NCBI GenBank assembly: GCA_016794595.1
Contig: JAEUJN010000075.1
Coordinates: 40,448 to 104,447 of the forward strand
Length of the DNA: 64,000 nucleotides
Source of the DNA: Kineosporiaceae bacterium
Lineage (GTDB): Bacteria; Actinomycetota; Actinomycetes; Actinomycetales; Kineosporiaceae
Reading direction: 5' to 3'
The notes under the pieces were generated by a model, which was not told where the DNA came from, did not search any database, and saw nothing but the letters and a program-made list of their open reading frames with translations. Within the stretch, counting starts at the first letter, position 1, and every line of letters begins with the position of its first letter. Made by a program: the position numbers and the translations under genes. Shown here in pieces: positions 29,273 to 38,107 of the stretch.

Positions 29273-30457
29273 CTACTTGGCGGCCTCGGCCTCGGCGACG
29301 CGGCCCCCGTGCACCGGCGAGATGTCGTTGTCGAGGACGTCGAGCTCCATGACCTCGGTCTCGATCTCGTGGTGCGTCGTCCGGTTCATCAGTGCCCAGG
29401 TGATCGCGGCCATGAGCAGCAGGGCCATGATCGTGTCGACGATGCTGTTGTACGGCTTGGGCAGCTGGGTCAGCTTGAACAGTCCGAACCCGATCAGGGT
29501 GGTGGTCGGGATGGTGATGACCCACGCGGCGACCATCTCGCCGATCACGCGCCAGCGGGTGTGCCGGCGAGCGGCCACACCGGCGCCGACCACCGAGGAG
29601 GCGGCAGCGTGCGTGGTCGAGATCGGGATGCCCATGGCCGTGGCCCCGAAGATGGCGGTGGTGGCGCCGATGTTGGCCGCGACACCGGTCTTGGCGTTCA
29701 GCTTGGTCAGCTTCATGCCCATGGTGTGGATGATCCGCCAGCCGCCCCAGACGGTGCCGAAAGCGATCGCGGCGTAGGCCGACAAGGCGACCCACTCGGG
29801 AACCGCAGCGGAGCCGTTGGCGCCGACGGCCAGGTAGCCGGTGCCGGCCAGCAGGGCGGTGATGATGCCCATCGTCTTCTGCGCGTCATTGGCGCCGTGC
29901 CCGAGCGAGACGGCTGCGGCCGAGAGCAGCTGGCCGTACTTGAACGGGGCGGCGTGGTCGTCGAGCTTGGTCAGCTTCTGGACGCCGATGACCAGTCCGG
30001 TGGCGATCACCGCGATGGTGAAGGCGACAGCGGGCGAGGCGACAATCGCGTACAGGACCTTCTGGACGCTGTGCCAGTTGATGGCGTTCGAGCCGCCGGC
30101 GGCCAGGCCGGCGCCGACGAGGCCGCCGATCAGGGCGTGCGAGGAACTCGACGGCATGCCGAAGAACCACACCAGGAAGTTCCAGGCGATTGCCGCGAAC
30201 AGGGCGGCGAAGATGAGCGGAACCCCGATGTGCTCGACCTTGACGGTCTTGGCGATGGTGTTCGCGACCGGTGTGCCGGCGATGAAGTACGCCGCGAAGT
30301 TACAGATGGCCGAGAACCACACTGCCTTGCGCGGTGACATGGCTCGAGTGGCCACGACGGTGGCGATCGAGTTCGCCGCGTCGTTCGACCCGTTCGAGAA
30401 GTCGAAGATGAGTGCCATCGCCACCACGGCGATGACGGTGATCAGCAAGAAATCCAC
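29273..30457 (-). CDS. pit: Inorganic phosphate transporter, PiT family
   Basis: Low-affinity phosphate permease of the inner membrane, 394 residues with about ten hydrophobic segments. The PiT signature GSNDAANSIATVVATR lies at residues ~24-39. The matching second repeat GHGANDAQKTMGII is near 190, as in this family's inverted-repeat fold. It takes up phosphate (as metal-phosphate) with protons. ATG 30457 begins just before the first membrane segment. A candidate PHO box lies 160 bp upstream, which would place the gene under PhoP control. It converges on deaD. Confidence 0.93.
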   Translation of the reverse strand: MDFLLITVIAVVAMALIFDFSNGSNDAANSIATVVATRAMSPRKAVWFSAICNFAAYFIAGTPVANTIAKTVKVEHIGVPLIFAALFAAIAWNFLVWFFGMPSSSSHALIGGLVGAGLAAGGSNAINWHSVQKVLYAIVASPAVAFTIAVIATGLVIGVQKLTKLDDHAAPFKYGQLLSAAAVSLGHGANDAQKTMGIITALLAGTGYLAVGANGSAAVPEWVALSAYAAIAFGTVWGGWRIIHTMGMKLTKLNAKTGVAANIGATTAIFGATAMGIPISTTHAAASSVVGAGVAARRHTRWRVIGEMVAAWVITIPTTTLIGFGLFKLTQLPKPYNSIVDTIMALLLMAAITWALMNRTTHHEIETEVMELDVLDNDISPVHGGRVAEAEAAK

Positions 30458-30619
30458 GATGGCCTCCCAGGATGGCGGCCATCAGGATCGCAGTGGACGT
30501 AACCATCCAGAAAGGGGCCGTTCGTCCTGATGAGTAGCAGTGATCTCGCCTCGTTAACCTGTCCGCCATCGCCAAAAGCCTTGGGAGACAAGGGGTTAGA
30601 GTTGCTTAGTGCGTTTGGG

Positions 30620-30652
30620 GTTCACCAATAATTCATCTTCAGTTCGAAGTTT
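30620..30652 (+). promoter_or_regulatory. PHO-box-like 11-bp direct repeat array upstream of pit
   Basis: Three contiguous 11-mers, GTTCACCAATA, ATTCATCTTCA and GTTCGAAGTTT, each begin (G/A)TTC. This is the spacing and lead sequence of the actinomycete PhoP box (GTTCACC-type direct repeat units of 11 nt). The array lies in the 219-bp AT-richer gap upstream of the leftward pit gene. It reads in the orientation opposite to pit and is weaker in the third unit. Confidence 0.45.
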
Positions 30653-30676
30653 TGAACATGTTGCACCACCGAGCGC

Positions 30677-33600
30677 TCATCTTGGACGGAGGGTTTGCCG
30701 GGTCGGACGGTCACCCGGTCCCCGACCCACCTGCTCGAGCAGGGCCAGGGTCTCCGGCTCGAGGTCCGAACCCAGCGCATCGGTGGCCGACAACAGGCGT
30801 TCCACCGCCTCGGTGAGGGCAACCCGGTTGCCCGTCTCGTGGGCCGCCAGGATGCGCAGCCGCCACAGGGGCTCCCACGCAGGCTCCATCGCCAGGCCCA
30901 CCGCCAGGGCAGCCTCCGCTGCCAGGGGGCGCCCGGCGATCAGGCGTCGGCGGGCCACCTCATAGGCGACATCGACGATCTGTGTGATCATCTCGCGACG
31001 GACCCGATCGGCCCAGGCATAGCGCTTCGGGTGGACGGCATCGAACGGTCGGCTGCGCACCAGGGCCAGAGCCGACTCCAGGTTCTCGGTCGAGGCCGTG
31101 AGCAGGTCGTCCCCCACCAGATCGAGCCACAGGTGCCAGTCGGTGCGCACCGTGGACGCCAGCCGGTACCCCTGGCCGGCGGCGTGCTTGGGCAGGTAAT
31201 CCTGCTGGGCATCGTCGCGCCCCAGCCATGCTCGGGCCTTGCAGGTGAGGGTGTGCCGGGTGTTGAGGTTGTCCTCGGTGTGCCGATCGGGCCAGATCGC
31301 CTCGTCGATCTGCCGATGATCGACGCCGGGGTTCAGCGCGAGGTAGGTGATCAGTTCGGTGAGACGCGGACGCCGGGAGGTCTCCACCGGTCCGGTCGCA
31401 CCCTCGATCCGCACCGGCCCGAGAACGCGGACGATCGGCGGGGTGGAGCCGAGGGCCTGCTCTGCCTGCGCCTCATCGACCGTGGCGGGCGCCGAGGACA
31501 GCAGGACTGCGGTCTCGACCGGCGGGCGGAGGCTGACCGGGCGCCGGGCCGCCAACTCCTGCAGGGTCGGCTCGGATGGCAGCCCGGTGAGGTCCTGCTG
31601 TGAGTCGGACGCGTGGCGTCCGGGGTCCGCGGGACCATCCGGCCGGAGGCCCCGGCGATCAGCGGCCCGGGTTGCGTCGGGGTCGGCGTCGGCGATCAGG
31701 TGCATCACCTGGTGGCGGGTGGCATCGTCCAGCCGCTGGGGGCGCAGCGAGACGCCCGCGGGCTCCAGCACGGCAGCCGGGTCGGACACGCCGAGGCCGC
31801 CCTCGGGCAGCGTGAGGGTCCACGTCCCCGGCGACCTGCCGGCCACCACGAGGCCCCGGGCCGTACCGGCCAGCAGCGGCAATACCTCCTCGAGCTGTCG
31901 CCGCAGGGCCGGAGTCGCCGGCTCGGCCACCACGACGATCTCGCTGGTCCAGGTGTCCGGCACCTGCCGTCGCGCGCGAGCGGTGCGGACGTCGGCCAGC
32001 GCCTCGCCGGCAAGGACCTCACGATCACGGTGGGCACGCTCGGCGAGCTCCTGGATCACCCGGCCCGACGCGGGCTGATAGCGGATGCGCCCCGAACCGA
32101 GAACCTCCTCGATCGAGGCAAGATCACCGACCACGGTGACCTGGACGTCCTCGGACCAGGGGGCGGTGGCCAGCTCGACGACCAGAGCGGCCAGCACGGC
32201 ACGCACCGCGGCCGGGTCGCCGTCAACGCCGAGGGCCCCCAGGTACTCGAGGTCGACCAGGAAGTGCGCGTCGTCTCGGTCGTGGCCCACGGTGACCAGC
32301 CCTGGATAGGGACAGGGCAGCTCTCCCAGCGCAGCGGGGTCGAGATCGCCGGCGCTGTCGGACGGACGCAGCCACACCGCACCCGACCCCACTCCGGGCG
32401 GCCTGGTCCAGCCGATCGGGGGGTCCTCGGGTTCGGCGAGGAACAGTTCCAGGCCCTCACGGGTCAGGCGTGCTGCCCGGAGCACCGGCAGGTCCCTGCC
32501 CAGGTGGTGGCACTGCCGGGCCAGATCCCTCAGCGCGAGGTCGATCATGGTTGCCCCGAGGGGGTCCGCCACGACGCGCAGTTCGTGCTCGGTCGCCAGC
32601 ACGGCCGGGTCCGCCGGGGGGAGCGCCGTTCGCTGACCCGGGCGGCGACGCAGGCGCTGGACCCGGCGCCTGGCACCCAGAGTGCCGATCAGTCCGGCGG
32701 CGAGCAGCGCGCCCACGCCCCCGCCGGTGCGCACCATCCACGGAACGGGGTCCTCAACGTCCTCACCCACCGCCGAGGCGTCCAGGGTGAAGTCCGGGGA
32801 GAAGTCGACCGAGGCGGCATCGACCGTGGGTGTCGGGCGCGGGGAGGCCGTGGGATCACCGGCCGTCGACGTCCCCGGTGTCGGGGGCAGGCCCCAACGG
32901 GGTTCGACCACGACCGGCGACTCAGTCTCCGTCTCAGTCTCCGACTCAGGCTCAGGCTCCGGCGCCGGCTCTGTGGCGGGTGCCGGGACCGCGTCCGGTG
33001 CGGGGATGGTCACCGTCCACCCGGGGCGCAGCAGGTCGGGATCACTCAGCCGATCGCCTCCCGGCTGGGCGGTCGCTGTCGTGGCGCGGAAGACCCGTGG
33101 CCACTGGTCGCCGTCGCCGAGCTCTTCCTCGGCGATCTGCCAGAGCGACTCTCCGGGGGCCACGACCCGGGTGGCCGCAGCCCGCCGTCCCGTGGCCTGT
33201 GCCGCGGTGGACGGCAGGAGCAGTCGCCAGCCAGGGGTGATCCAGTGCGAGTCGGTCAGCCGGTCACCGTCGGGCTGCTCCCGCCCGTAGTTCAGTCGGG
33301 CGATCTCGGCGAACCGGGCACCGTCGCCGAGATGGCGTTCGGCGATCGTCCACAGGGTCTCGCCCGAGGCCACGACATGGACCGGGCCCTGCCGATCTCC
33401 GTCCGGAGCATCATGATCGAAGTCCCCGCCCAGGCCGGCACCGAGGGCCGCTCCGAGGGCCGCTCCGGCGTCCGTGCGGGCGGCCGTCGCCGCCCCGCGC
33501 TCGGCGGCGGCACCCGGCCGGGACGGCCCGGAGGTGCTCCACCCGGTGCCGGAAGCCCCCTTCGCCACCGGGGCGGCGACAGACGTCAGGCTGACCGAGG

Positions 33601-33985
33601 CGTGCACGGGGGGTGATGTGCTCAGCGCGCTGGCCGGCTGGGTCGCCAGGAAGGTCGCCGCAGTCGCGGAGACCAGCACACGGGCCAGGCCCTGGGGTAG
33701 GGCGAGGGCAGGCAGGTGGGGCGCCGGCAGCCCGCGCACCCGGGAGGTGATCTCGATCAGCAGCGACCCCGCCACCACCGTCCAGGCCGCCCAGGCCAGG
33801 AGCCGGGCCAGAGCGAGCAGCAGGGTGCCGTCGTCCGGCGCTGCCAGGGCTGATCGGGCTCGGGCCCACGAGGTGAACACCTCGGGTGGCCCCCCGGCCC
33901 CGATCGCGACCAGCACCCAGGGCACCCCGACGATCAGCAGCACGATCGTCAGCGCTGCCGCCGAACCCAGCAGCCGTTGCCTCAT
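30677..33985 (-). CDS. LysM-BTAD membrane protein, last gene of tad-like operon
   Basis: Large protein of 1102 residues. Two N-terminal membrane segments (~8-30, ~55-80) and a third hydrophobic stretch (~102-120) precede two LysM domains (~203-259 and ~274-329), which bind peptidoglycan. A Pro/Glu/Thr-rich linker leads to another membrane segment near 420-440. The C-terminus (~850-1090) has a SARP-like winged helix (VRVLGPVRIEG) and a bacterial transcriptional activator domain of TPR-like helices. Such LysM-BTAD proteins are common at the end of actinobacterial tad/flp loci. It would link the cell wall to a cytoplasmic regulatory domain. The start ATG overlaps the upstream gene by 4 bp. Confidence 0.86.
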   Translation of the reverse strand: MRQRLLGSAAALTIVLLIVGVPWVLVAIGAGGPPEVFTSWARARSALAAPDDGTLLLALARLLAWAAWTVVAGSLLIEITSRVRGLPAPHLPALALPQGLARVLVSATAATFLATQPASALSTSPPVHASVSLTSVAAPVAKGASGTGWSTSGPSRPGAAAERGAATAARTDAGAALGAALGAGLGGDFDHDAPDGDRQGPVHVVASGETLWTIAERHLGDGARFAEIARLNYGREQPDGDRLTDSHWITPGWRLLLPSTAAQATGRRAAATRVVAPGESLWQIAEEELGDGDQWPRVFRATTATAQPGGDRLSDPDLLRPGWTVTIPAPDAVPAPATEPAPEPEPESETETETESPVVVEPRWGLPPTPGTSTAGDPTASPRPTPTVDAASVDFSPDFTLDASAVGEDVEDPVPWMVRTGGGVGALLAAGLIGTLGARRRVQRLRRRPGQRTALPPADPAVLATEHELRVVADPLGATMIDLALRDLARQCHHLGRDLPVLRAARLTREGLELFLAEPEDPPIGWTRPPGVGSGAVWLRPSDSAGDLDPAALGELPCPYPGLVTVGHDRDDAHFLVDLEYLGALGVDGDPAAVRAVLAALVVELATAPWSEDVQVTVVGDLASIEEVLGSGRIRYQPASGRVIQELAERAHRDREVLAGEALADVRTARARRQVPDTWTSEIVVVAEPATPALRRQLEEVLPLLAGTARGLVVAGRSPGTWTLTLPEGGLGVSDPAAVLEPAGVSLRPQRLDDATRHQVMHLIADADPDATRAADRRGLRPDGPADPGRHASDSQQDLTGLPSEPTLQELAARRPVSLRPPVETAVLLSSAPATVDEAQAEQALGSTPPIVRVLGPVRIEGATGPVETSRRPRLTELITYLALNPGVDHRQIDEAIWPDRHTEDNLNTRHTLTCKARAWLGRDDAQQDYLPKHAAGQGYRLASTVRTDWHLWLDLVGDDLLTASTENLESALALVRSRPFDAVHPKRYAWADRVRREMITQIVDVAYEVARRRLIAGRPLAAEAALAVGLAMEPAWEPLWRLRILAAHETGNRVALTEAVERLLSATDALGSDLEPETLALLEQVGRGPGDRPTRQTLRPR

Positions 33986-34404
33986 TGCTCCACTCCTTGC
34001 AGGGCGCGGGTGATCCTGGCGGTCGAGGAGGCGGTCATGGTGCGCGAGCCGATCCCGATCAGGCCGAGGATGACCGGTGAGTAGGACGCCGTCGCCGTGA
34101 CCGTGACCGTGTCGCCGGTGACCGCCACACCGCCGTCGAGACCTGCCGCGCCGAGGTACGCCCGGCCGGCCTGGGCTGCCCGGGCCGCGTCGACCGCAGC
34201 TCCCTCACCCCGGATGGCGGTGGGAGCATCGGCGGCCTGAGCCGCCGCTCGGGCCGCTTGACGAGCGACGTCCTGGGCCCGCTCCAGCGTGTGCACCATG
34301 CCGCTGAGATCCACGGCCACCCCGACGAACATCACCAGGATGGTCACGGCGATCACCGCGAACACGCTCACCGAACCCTGCTCGCGTCGGCTGGGAAGGC
34401 TCAC
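33982..34404 (-). CDS. TadG/TadE-like pseudopilin protein
   Basis: Protein of 140 residues with a basic start (SLPSRREQGSVSVFAV) directly before a single membrane segment, the layout of Tad pilus-locus proteins. The rest is Ala/Thr/Val-rich and probably extracytoplasmic. GTG 34404 overlaps the upstream stop by 4 bp (GTGA), and the stop overlaps the LysM-BTAD start by 4 bp. Thus it is translated within the same operon. Function inferred from family: minor pilin or assembly factor. Confidence 0.75.
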   Translation of the reverse strand: MSLPSRREQGSVSVFAVIAVTILVMFVGVAVDLSGMVHTLERAQDVARQAARAAAQAADAPTAIRGEGAAVDAARAAQAGRAYLGAAGLDGGVAVTGDTVTVTATASYSPVILGLIGIGSRTMTASSTARITRALQGVEQ

Positions 34405-34862
34405 TCGCGCTCCCGATAGGTGTCGAGTGGGCTGATCACTGTCGAGGTCAACCGGCGGCTGCCCGGCAGCCCGGGCACCACCAGGTCGCTGAGGTCCACG
34501 GTGCAGGCCACGGTTGCGGCGACCGTTGCCGGCAGGCCCACCGGGGTGGAGAAGCCCGAGGTGTCGACCGCGGTGTCCATCGCCGTGCACCGCAGCCCCT
34601 CGGACTGCAGGGTGGCGGAGGCGGCCGATTGCGCGGTGCCGGCCGCATCACCCGCGGTTCGCGCGATGGACGCCGTGCGCGCGGCGTCCGCGGCAGCGGT
34701 CTGAACCGCTTGCTGGGCCATGGCCACGCGCCCTCCGAAGATCGCCAGCGTGAGGAACATCAGCAGTGCCGGAGCCAGGATCACGGCCTCGACGGACGCC
34801 GACCCGTGCTCGTGAGGTCGGTGCCCGGCTCTGCACCACCTGCCGGGTCTGGGTCTGGACAC
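34401..34862 (-). CDS. TadE-like protein
   Basis: Protein of 153 residues. After a basic leader comes GSASVEAVILAPALLMFLTLAIFGG, the TadE signature of a Glu near the start of the single membrane helix. The C-terminal part has paired cysteines (LRCTAM and VACTVD) that could form a disulfide outside the membrane. GTG 34862 lies 2 bp behind the previous stop and the end overlaps the next gene by 4 bp. It is likely a minor pseudopilin of a Tad-type apparatus. Confidence 0.8.
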   Translation of the reverse strand: MSRPRPGRWCRAGHRPHEHGSASVEAVILAPALLMFLTLAIFGGRVAMAQQAVQTAAADAARTASIARTAGDAAGTAQSAASATLQSEGLRCTAMDTAVDTSGFSTPVGLPATVAATVACTVDLSDLVVPGLPGSRRLTSTVISPLDTYRERE

Positions 34863-34864
34863 GA

Positions 34865-35245
34865 TCAGCTCACCCGCTCCAGCGGCGCAGAGGCCTGCTG
34901 GGTGATCGCGAACCCGTCGTATCCGGGAACCAGACTCGGCGACGTCCCGGTGACCGTGACCGTGCTCGACCGGCCGTCGACGCTGACGCTCACCCGTGCC
35001 CCGGACAGCAGGTCACCCCCCACGCGGGCGATGAAGCCCTGCGCCGCGGCCTGCCCGTCAGCCGCCGTTCCCGCCTGGACGGCCGCTGCCCGGGCGCCCT
35101 CCCGGGCAGCCGACAGCGCCACGCTGCGGGCGTAGAAATGCAGCCCCGCCTGGACCACGATGAAGATCAACGCGAGAAGTGCCGGGAAGAGGACGACCAG
35201 TTCCACCGAGGCCGACCCGCGGTCATCGGGGTCGACGCGCTGCAC
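34865..35245 (-). CDS. TadE-like protein
   Basis: Protein of 126 residues with DDRGSASVELVVLFPALLALIFIVVQAG at the N-terminus, i.e. the Glu-containing TadE membrane helix, then an amphipathic helix (FYARSVALSAAREGARAAAV) and a small beta-rich tail. Second gene of the run of Tad-type small proteins. Expected to be a minor pseudopilin that works together with the pilin encoded just upstream. Confidence 0.82.
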   Translation of the reverse strand: MQRVDPDDRGSASVELVVLFPALLALIFIVVQAGLHFYARSVALSAAREGARAAAVQAGTAADGQAAAQGFIARVGGDLLSGARVSVSVDGRSSTVTVTGTSPSLVPGYDGFAITQQASAPLERVS

Positions 35246-35252
35246 GTCGGCC

Positions 35253-35438
35253 TCAGATCTTGCCCGCGTACTTCGCCACCCCGGCGGTGAGGGCTGCGAT
35301 GGCGACCACGGTGACCGTGACCAGGCCGGCGGTGATGATCACCTGTTCGACGCTGACCGACCCGGCGTCCCGCCGGTGGCCGGACCAGCGCTCGCGCAGC
35401 AGGGACAACAGGGTCTGGACGACCGCGACGTGGGTCAT
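35253..35438 (-). CDS. Flp/TadE-like small membrane protein
   Basis: 61-residue protein with a basic N-terminus (RERWSGHRRDAGSVSVEQ) and one membrane helix containing GSVSVEQVIITAGLVTVTVVAI. The Glu after SVSV is placed as in Flp pilins and TadE proteins, where prepilin peptidase cuts just before it. It ends AKYAGKI shortly after the helix, so it is either a short Flp pilin or a TadE stub. It is the first gene of the leftward operon 35438-30677. No tadA, tadB or tadC precedes it: upstream is the divergent fatty-acid methyltransferase gene. Confidence 0.72.
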   Translation of the reverse strand: MTHVAVVQTLLSLLRERWSGHRRDAGSVSVEQVIITAGLVTVTVVAIAALTAGVAKYAGKI

Positions 35439-35738
35439 GGTGATCCCCTCTCGGTGTTGGTTGTGAGCTCACCCCTCGAGGTGATCAGAAGCAGATTCTG
35501 TGACATCCCACGCGTGCATTGCACCCAACTCTGCGGATATGTCGGCTGTGGGACGAACGCCGGACGTGTCCGAGGGCCCGCCTCCCGCACGCTCGGGTAC
35601 CCATCGTGACGAGCACCACGAGCCTCGGAGTGCCTGCTCTGGCACGGCCCTGACCTGCAACATAGAGTTGTCGGCGCTGTCGTCACGGTCGAGCATCCGA
35701 CCGCAATCGGTTACGTTCCGCAACGACGGGAGTACGTC
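35439..35738. promoter_or_regulatory. 300-bp divergent gap between pilin operon and methyltransferase
   Basis: No coding frame that I trust. The region 35455-35540 is less GC-rich (CAGATTCTGTGACATCCC) and 35650-35730 contains CCGCAATCGGTTACGTTCCGC, which may include promoter elements of the cfa-type gene. A GGAG motif about 10 nt before 35739 can serve as its ribosome binding site. Confidence 0.35.
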
Positions 35739-37055
35739 ATGGCAACGCTCTTCGGCCCGTGGCGCACCGCGCCCGGGGTCGCCTCCCTGCGTCTCGCCGA
35801 GATCGTCGACCTGCTCACCGAGACGCCCATCACCTTTCGCTTCAGCGCCTATGACGGCAGCCGGACCGGCCCCCCGGACGCCGAGGTGGGGCTGCACGTC
35901 AACACCCCCCGTGGGGTCGCCTACCTGGTCACCGCCCCGGGGTCGCTGGGGATGGCACGGGCCTACGTGACCGGCGACATGGATGTGCTCGGGGTTCACC
36001 CGGGTGACCCGTACGACCTGCTGGTCGCCCTGGGCGGCGGCCTGCGGTGGCGGCGTCCGGACCCGCGCACCCTGGCCCAGGTGACCCGAGCGCTCGGGTG
36101 GGCCCGGCTCGTGCCCCCGCCGCCCCCACCCCAGGAGGCGTTGCCGGACTGGCGGCGCACCCTGCACGGGATGCTGCACTCGCGGACGCGGGACGCCGCG
36201 GCGATCCAGCACCACTACGACGTGTCGAACCTGTTCTACGAGCTGGTGCTCGGCCCGTCGATGACGTACACCTGCGCGTGCTACCCGACCGGGGACGCCA
36301 CACTCGAGCAGGCCCAGGCGTTCAAGTACGAACTGGTCGCGCGCAAGCTCGGACTCGAGCCGGGCATGCGGCTGCTCGACGTCGGTTGTGGTTGGGGCGG
36401 CATGGTGCGGCACGCCGCGCGACAGGGGGTCAGCGTGCTCGGGGTGACCCTGTCGCGCGAGCAGGCCCAGTGGGCGCAGCAGGCGATCGAGCAGGAGAGC
36501 CTGGGCCATCTGGCCGAGGTGCGGCACTCGGACTATCGCGACGTGGTGGAGACCGGGTTCGACGCGGTGTCCTCGATCGGCCTGACCGAGCACATCGGCG
36601 TGGACAACTACCCGGCCTACTTCGCCTTCCTGCGTGAGCGGTTGCGTCCCGGCGGTCGCCTGCTGAATCACTGCATCACCCGGCCGGACACCATTCACGT
36701 CCCCCGGGTGAAGCGGGGCTTCATCGACCGGTACATCTTCCCGGACGGCGAGCTCACCGGTGTCGGCAAGATCATCAGTGAGGCGCAGAACGCGGGGCTG
36801 GAGGTGCGGCACGCGGAGAACCTGCGCGAGCACTACGCCCTGACCTGCGCCGCCTGGTGCCGCAATCTGGTGCGGAACTGGGATGCCTGTGTGGCCGAGG
36901 TGGGCCTGGCCACGGCCAAGGTGTGGGGCCTGTACCTGGCCGGCTCACGCCTCGGCTTCGAGACCCGCGAGGTGGAGCTGCACCAGGTGCTCGCCGTCCG
37001 CCCGCACGACACCGGGGCCTCCGACATGCCCCTACGCCCCACCTGGCTCTCCTGA
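35739..37055 (+). CDS. Cyclopropane-fatty-acyl-phospholipid synthase-like methyltransferase
   Basis: SAM-dependent methyltransferase of 438 residues that would add a methylene or methyl group to unsaturated acyl chains of membrane lipids. The N-terminal lipid-binding part (~1-120) is followed by the family motifs HHYDVSNLFYELVLG, MTYTCACYP, the SAM motif DVGCGWGG at ~214, and SIGLTEHIGVDNYPAYF and KRGFIDRYIFPDGEL. Its order and spacing match the Cfa/CmaS family. The product could be cyclopropane or branched (tuberculostearic-like) fatty acid; the sequence does not decide. It is divergent from the Tad-like operon. Confidence 0.9.
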   Translation: MATLFGPWRTAPGVASLRLAEIVDLLTETPITFRFSAYDGSRTGPPDAEVGLHVNTPRGVAYLVTAPGSLGMARAYVTGDMDVLGVHPGDPYDLLVALGGGLRWRRPDPRTLAQVTRALGWARLVPPPPPPQEALPDWRRTLHGMLHSRTRDAAAIQHHYDVSNLFYELVLGPSMTYTCACYPTGDATLEQAQAFKYELVARKLGLEPGMRLLDVGCGWGGMVRHAARQGVSVLGVTLSREQAQWAQQAIEQESLGHLAEVRHSDYRDVVETGFDAVSSIGLTEHIGVDNYPAYFAFLRERLRPGGRLLNHCITRPDTIHVPRVKRGFIDRYIFPDGELTGVGKIISEAQNAGLEVRHAENLREHYALTCAAWCRNLVRNWDACVAEVGLATAKVWGLYLAGSRLGFETREVELHQVLAVRPHDTGASDMPLRPTWLS

Positions 37056-37172
37056 CCCACCCCAACCCGCTCATGCTCCGTGGCCGCCCGACGATGCTCC
37101 GCCGCTGACGCACTGCGTGGCCTGTAAACCTTTCCAGCTGGTCATCTGCGGAGCATGAGCGGCTTGGTGGGG
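37056..37172. repeat. Inverted repeat element built on GCTCATGCTCC, copy 2
   Basis: The left arm at 37057-37080 (CCAACCCGCTCATGCTCCG) and the right arm at 37149-37172 pair at 21 of 24 positions, with a perfect 14-bp core. The spacer is about 68 bp. It starts right behind the methyltransferase stop, as copy 1 (6161-6276) does behind purL. The right arm contains the ATG at 37155 that opens the following gene frame. Confidence 0.65.
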
Positions 37173-37988
37173 CACGGGCCGGTGGCCCTGGTGGGGTCGG
37201 GTGAGTACCTGCCGGTGATGGACGACGTCGAGCAGGCTCTGCTCGCCGCCGGCGGTTCGGCCGTCGGCACCCCGCCGGGCAGGCCTCCCCGGTTCGTCCA
37301 GCTGGCGACCGCGGCGGCGCCGGAAGGGGCGGCGTCCCTGGCCCGGTGGCACGCCCTGGGCGCGGCGGCGGCCGAGCGAGCCGGTGCCGAACAGGTCGTC
37401 GTCCCGGTGGTCGATCGGGCCAGCGCGGACGACGCGCGCCTGGCCGAGCTGCTGGACGGCGCCGCGCTGATCTACCTGTCCGGGGGGAACCCGGGCTTCC
37501 TCACCGAGACGCTGGCCGGCACCGCGGTCTGGCAGGCGATCGTGGCCGCCTGGCGAGCAGGTGCGGCGCTGGCCGGGTGCAGCGCCGGGGCGATGGCGCT
37601 CGGTGCCCGGGTGCCCCGCATCCGTGACCTGCACGCCCCGCCCGTCACCGGCCTGGGTGTGGTGCCGGGAGTCGAGGTGATCCCCCACTTCGACGCCTTC
37701 GAACGACGCTTCCCCGGCCTGATCGCCGCCCGCGCCGCCGATCCGGCGCCCGGCGTCCGGCTGCTCGGCATCGACGAGGACACGGCCCTGGTCAGCGGTC
37801 TGACCGAGGGTGCGAACGTCCCAGCTGGGCCGCTCGGGTCGTCCTGGACGCCATCGTGGACCGTGATGGGTCGACGCTCGGTCTGGCTGCTGGACCCCAC
37901 AGATCCTTCCGGTGAGGCGCGCGCGCAGCATCCCGCCGGTGCGACCCTGACCCTGCCCACCCTGCGGTTGCGGGTGCCTGGGGGCTGA
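37155..37988 (+). CDS. S51-type peptidase / cyanophycinase-like protein
   Basis: Protein of about 277 residues with the class I glutamine-amidotransferase-like fold of peptidase family S51. The nucleophile elbow GCSAGAM carries Ser143, and the preceding YLSGGNPGFL loop matches cyanophycinase and dipeptidase E relatives. A protease or peptidase acting on short or acidic peptides is likely; cyanophycin is not implied. The start is doubtful. ATG 37155 lies inside the right arm of a dispersed repeat and codes MSGLVGHG, while a GTG at 37182 directly precedes the conserved ALVGSGEYLP. It converges on the isomerase gene. Confidence 0.82.
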   Translation: MSGLVGHGPVALVGSGEYLPVMDDVEQALLAAGGSAVGTPPGRPPRFVQLATAAAPEGAASLARWHALGAAAAERAGAEQVVVPVVDRASADDARLAELLDGAALIYLSGGNPGFLTETLAGTAVWQAIVAAWRAGAALAGCSAGAMALGARVPRIRDLHAPPVTGLGVVPGVEVIPHFDAFERRFPGLIAARAADPAPGVRLLGIDEDTALVSGLTEGANVPAGPLGSSWTPSWTVMGRRSVWLLDPTDPSGEARAQHPAGATLTLPTLRLRVPGG

Positions 37989-38057
37989 CGCGGCGGCGCG
38001 CCGTGGTGGCCGAGGCACGGGTGAGATCGGGCCGTGTCTTGTTCACCACCGAATTCA

Positions 38058-38073
38058 CCACCGAACTCGGTGG
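38058..38073. terminator. Short hairpin between convergent genes
   Basis: CCACCG-AACT-CGGTGG forms a 6-bp stem in the 119-bp gap between the convergent S51 and AGE genes. A second CCACCGAA word precedes it. Weak, but it is the only terminator candidate seen here. Confidence 0.3.
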
Positions 38074-38107
38074 ACAACCCGACGAAGCCCAGCCGGTCAG
38101 CCCCGCA

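Noticed and set aside
35469..36833. Long leftward frame opposite the methyltransferase
   Set aside because: It is a shadow of the cfa-like gene, which carries all family motifs in the other strand.
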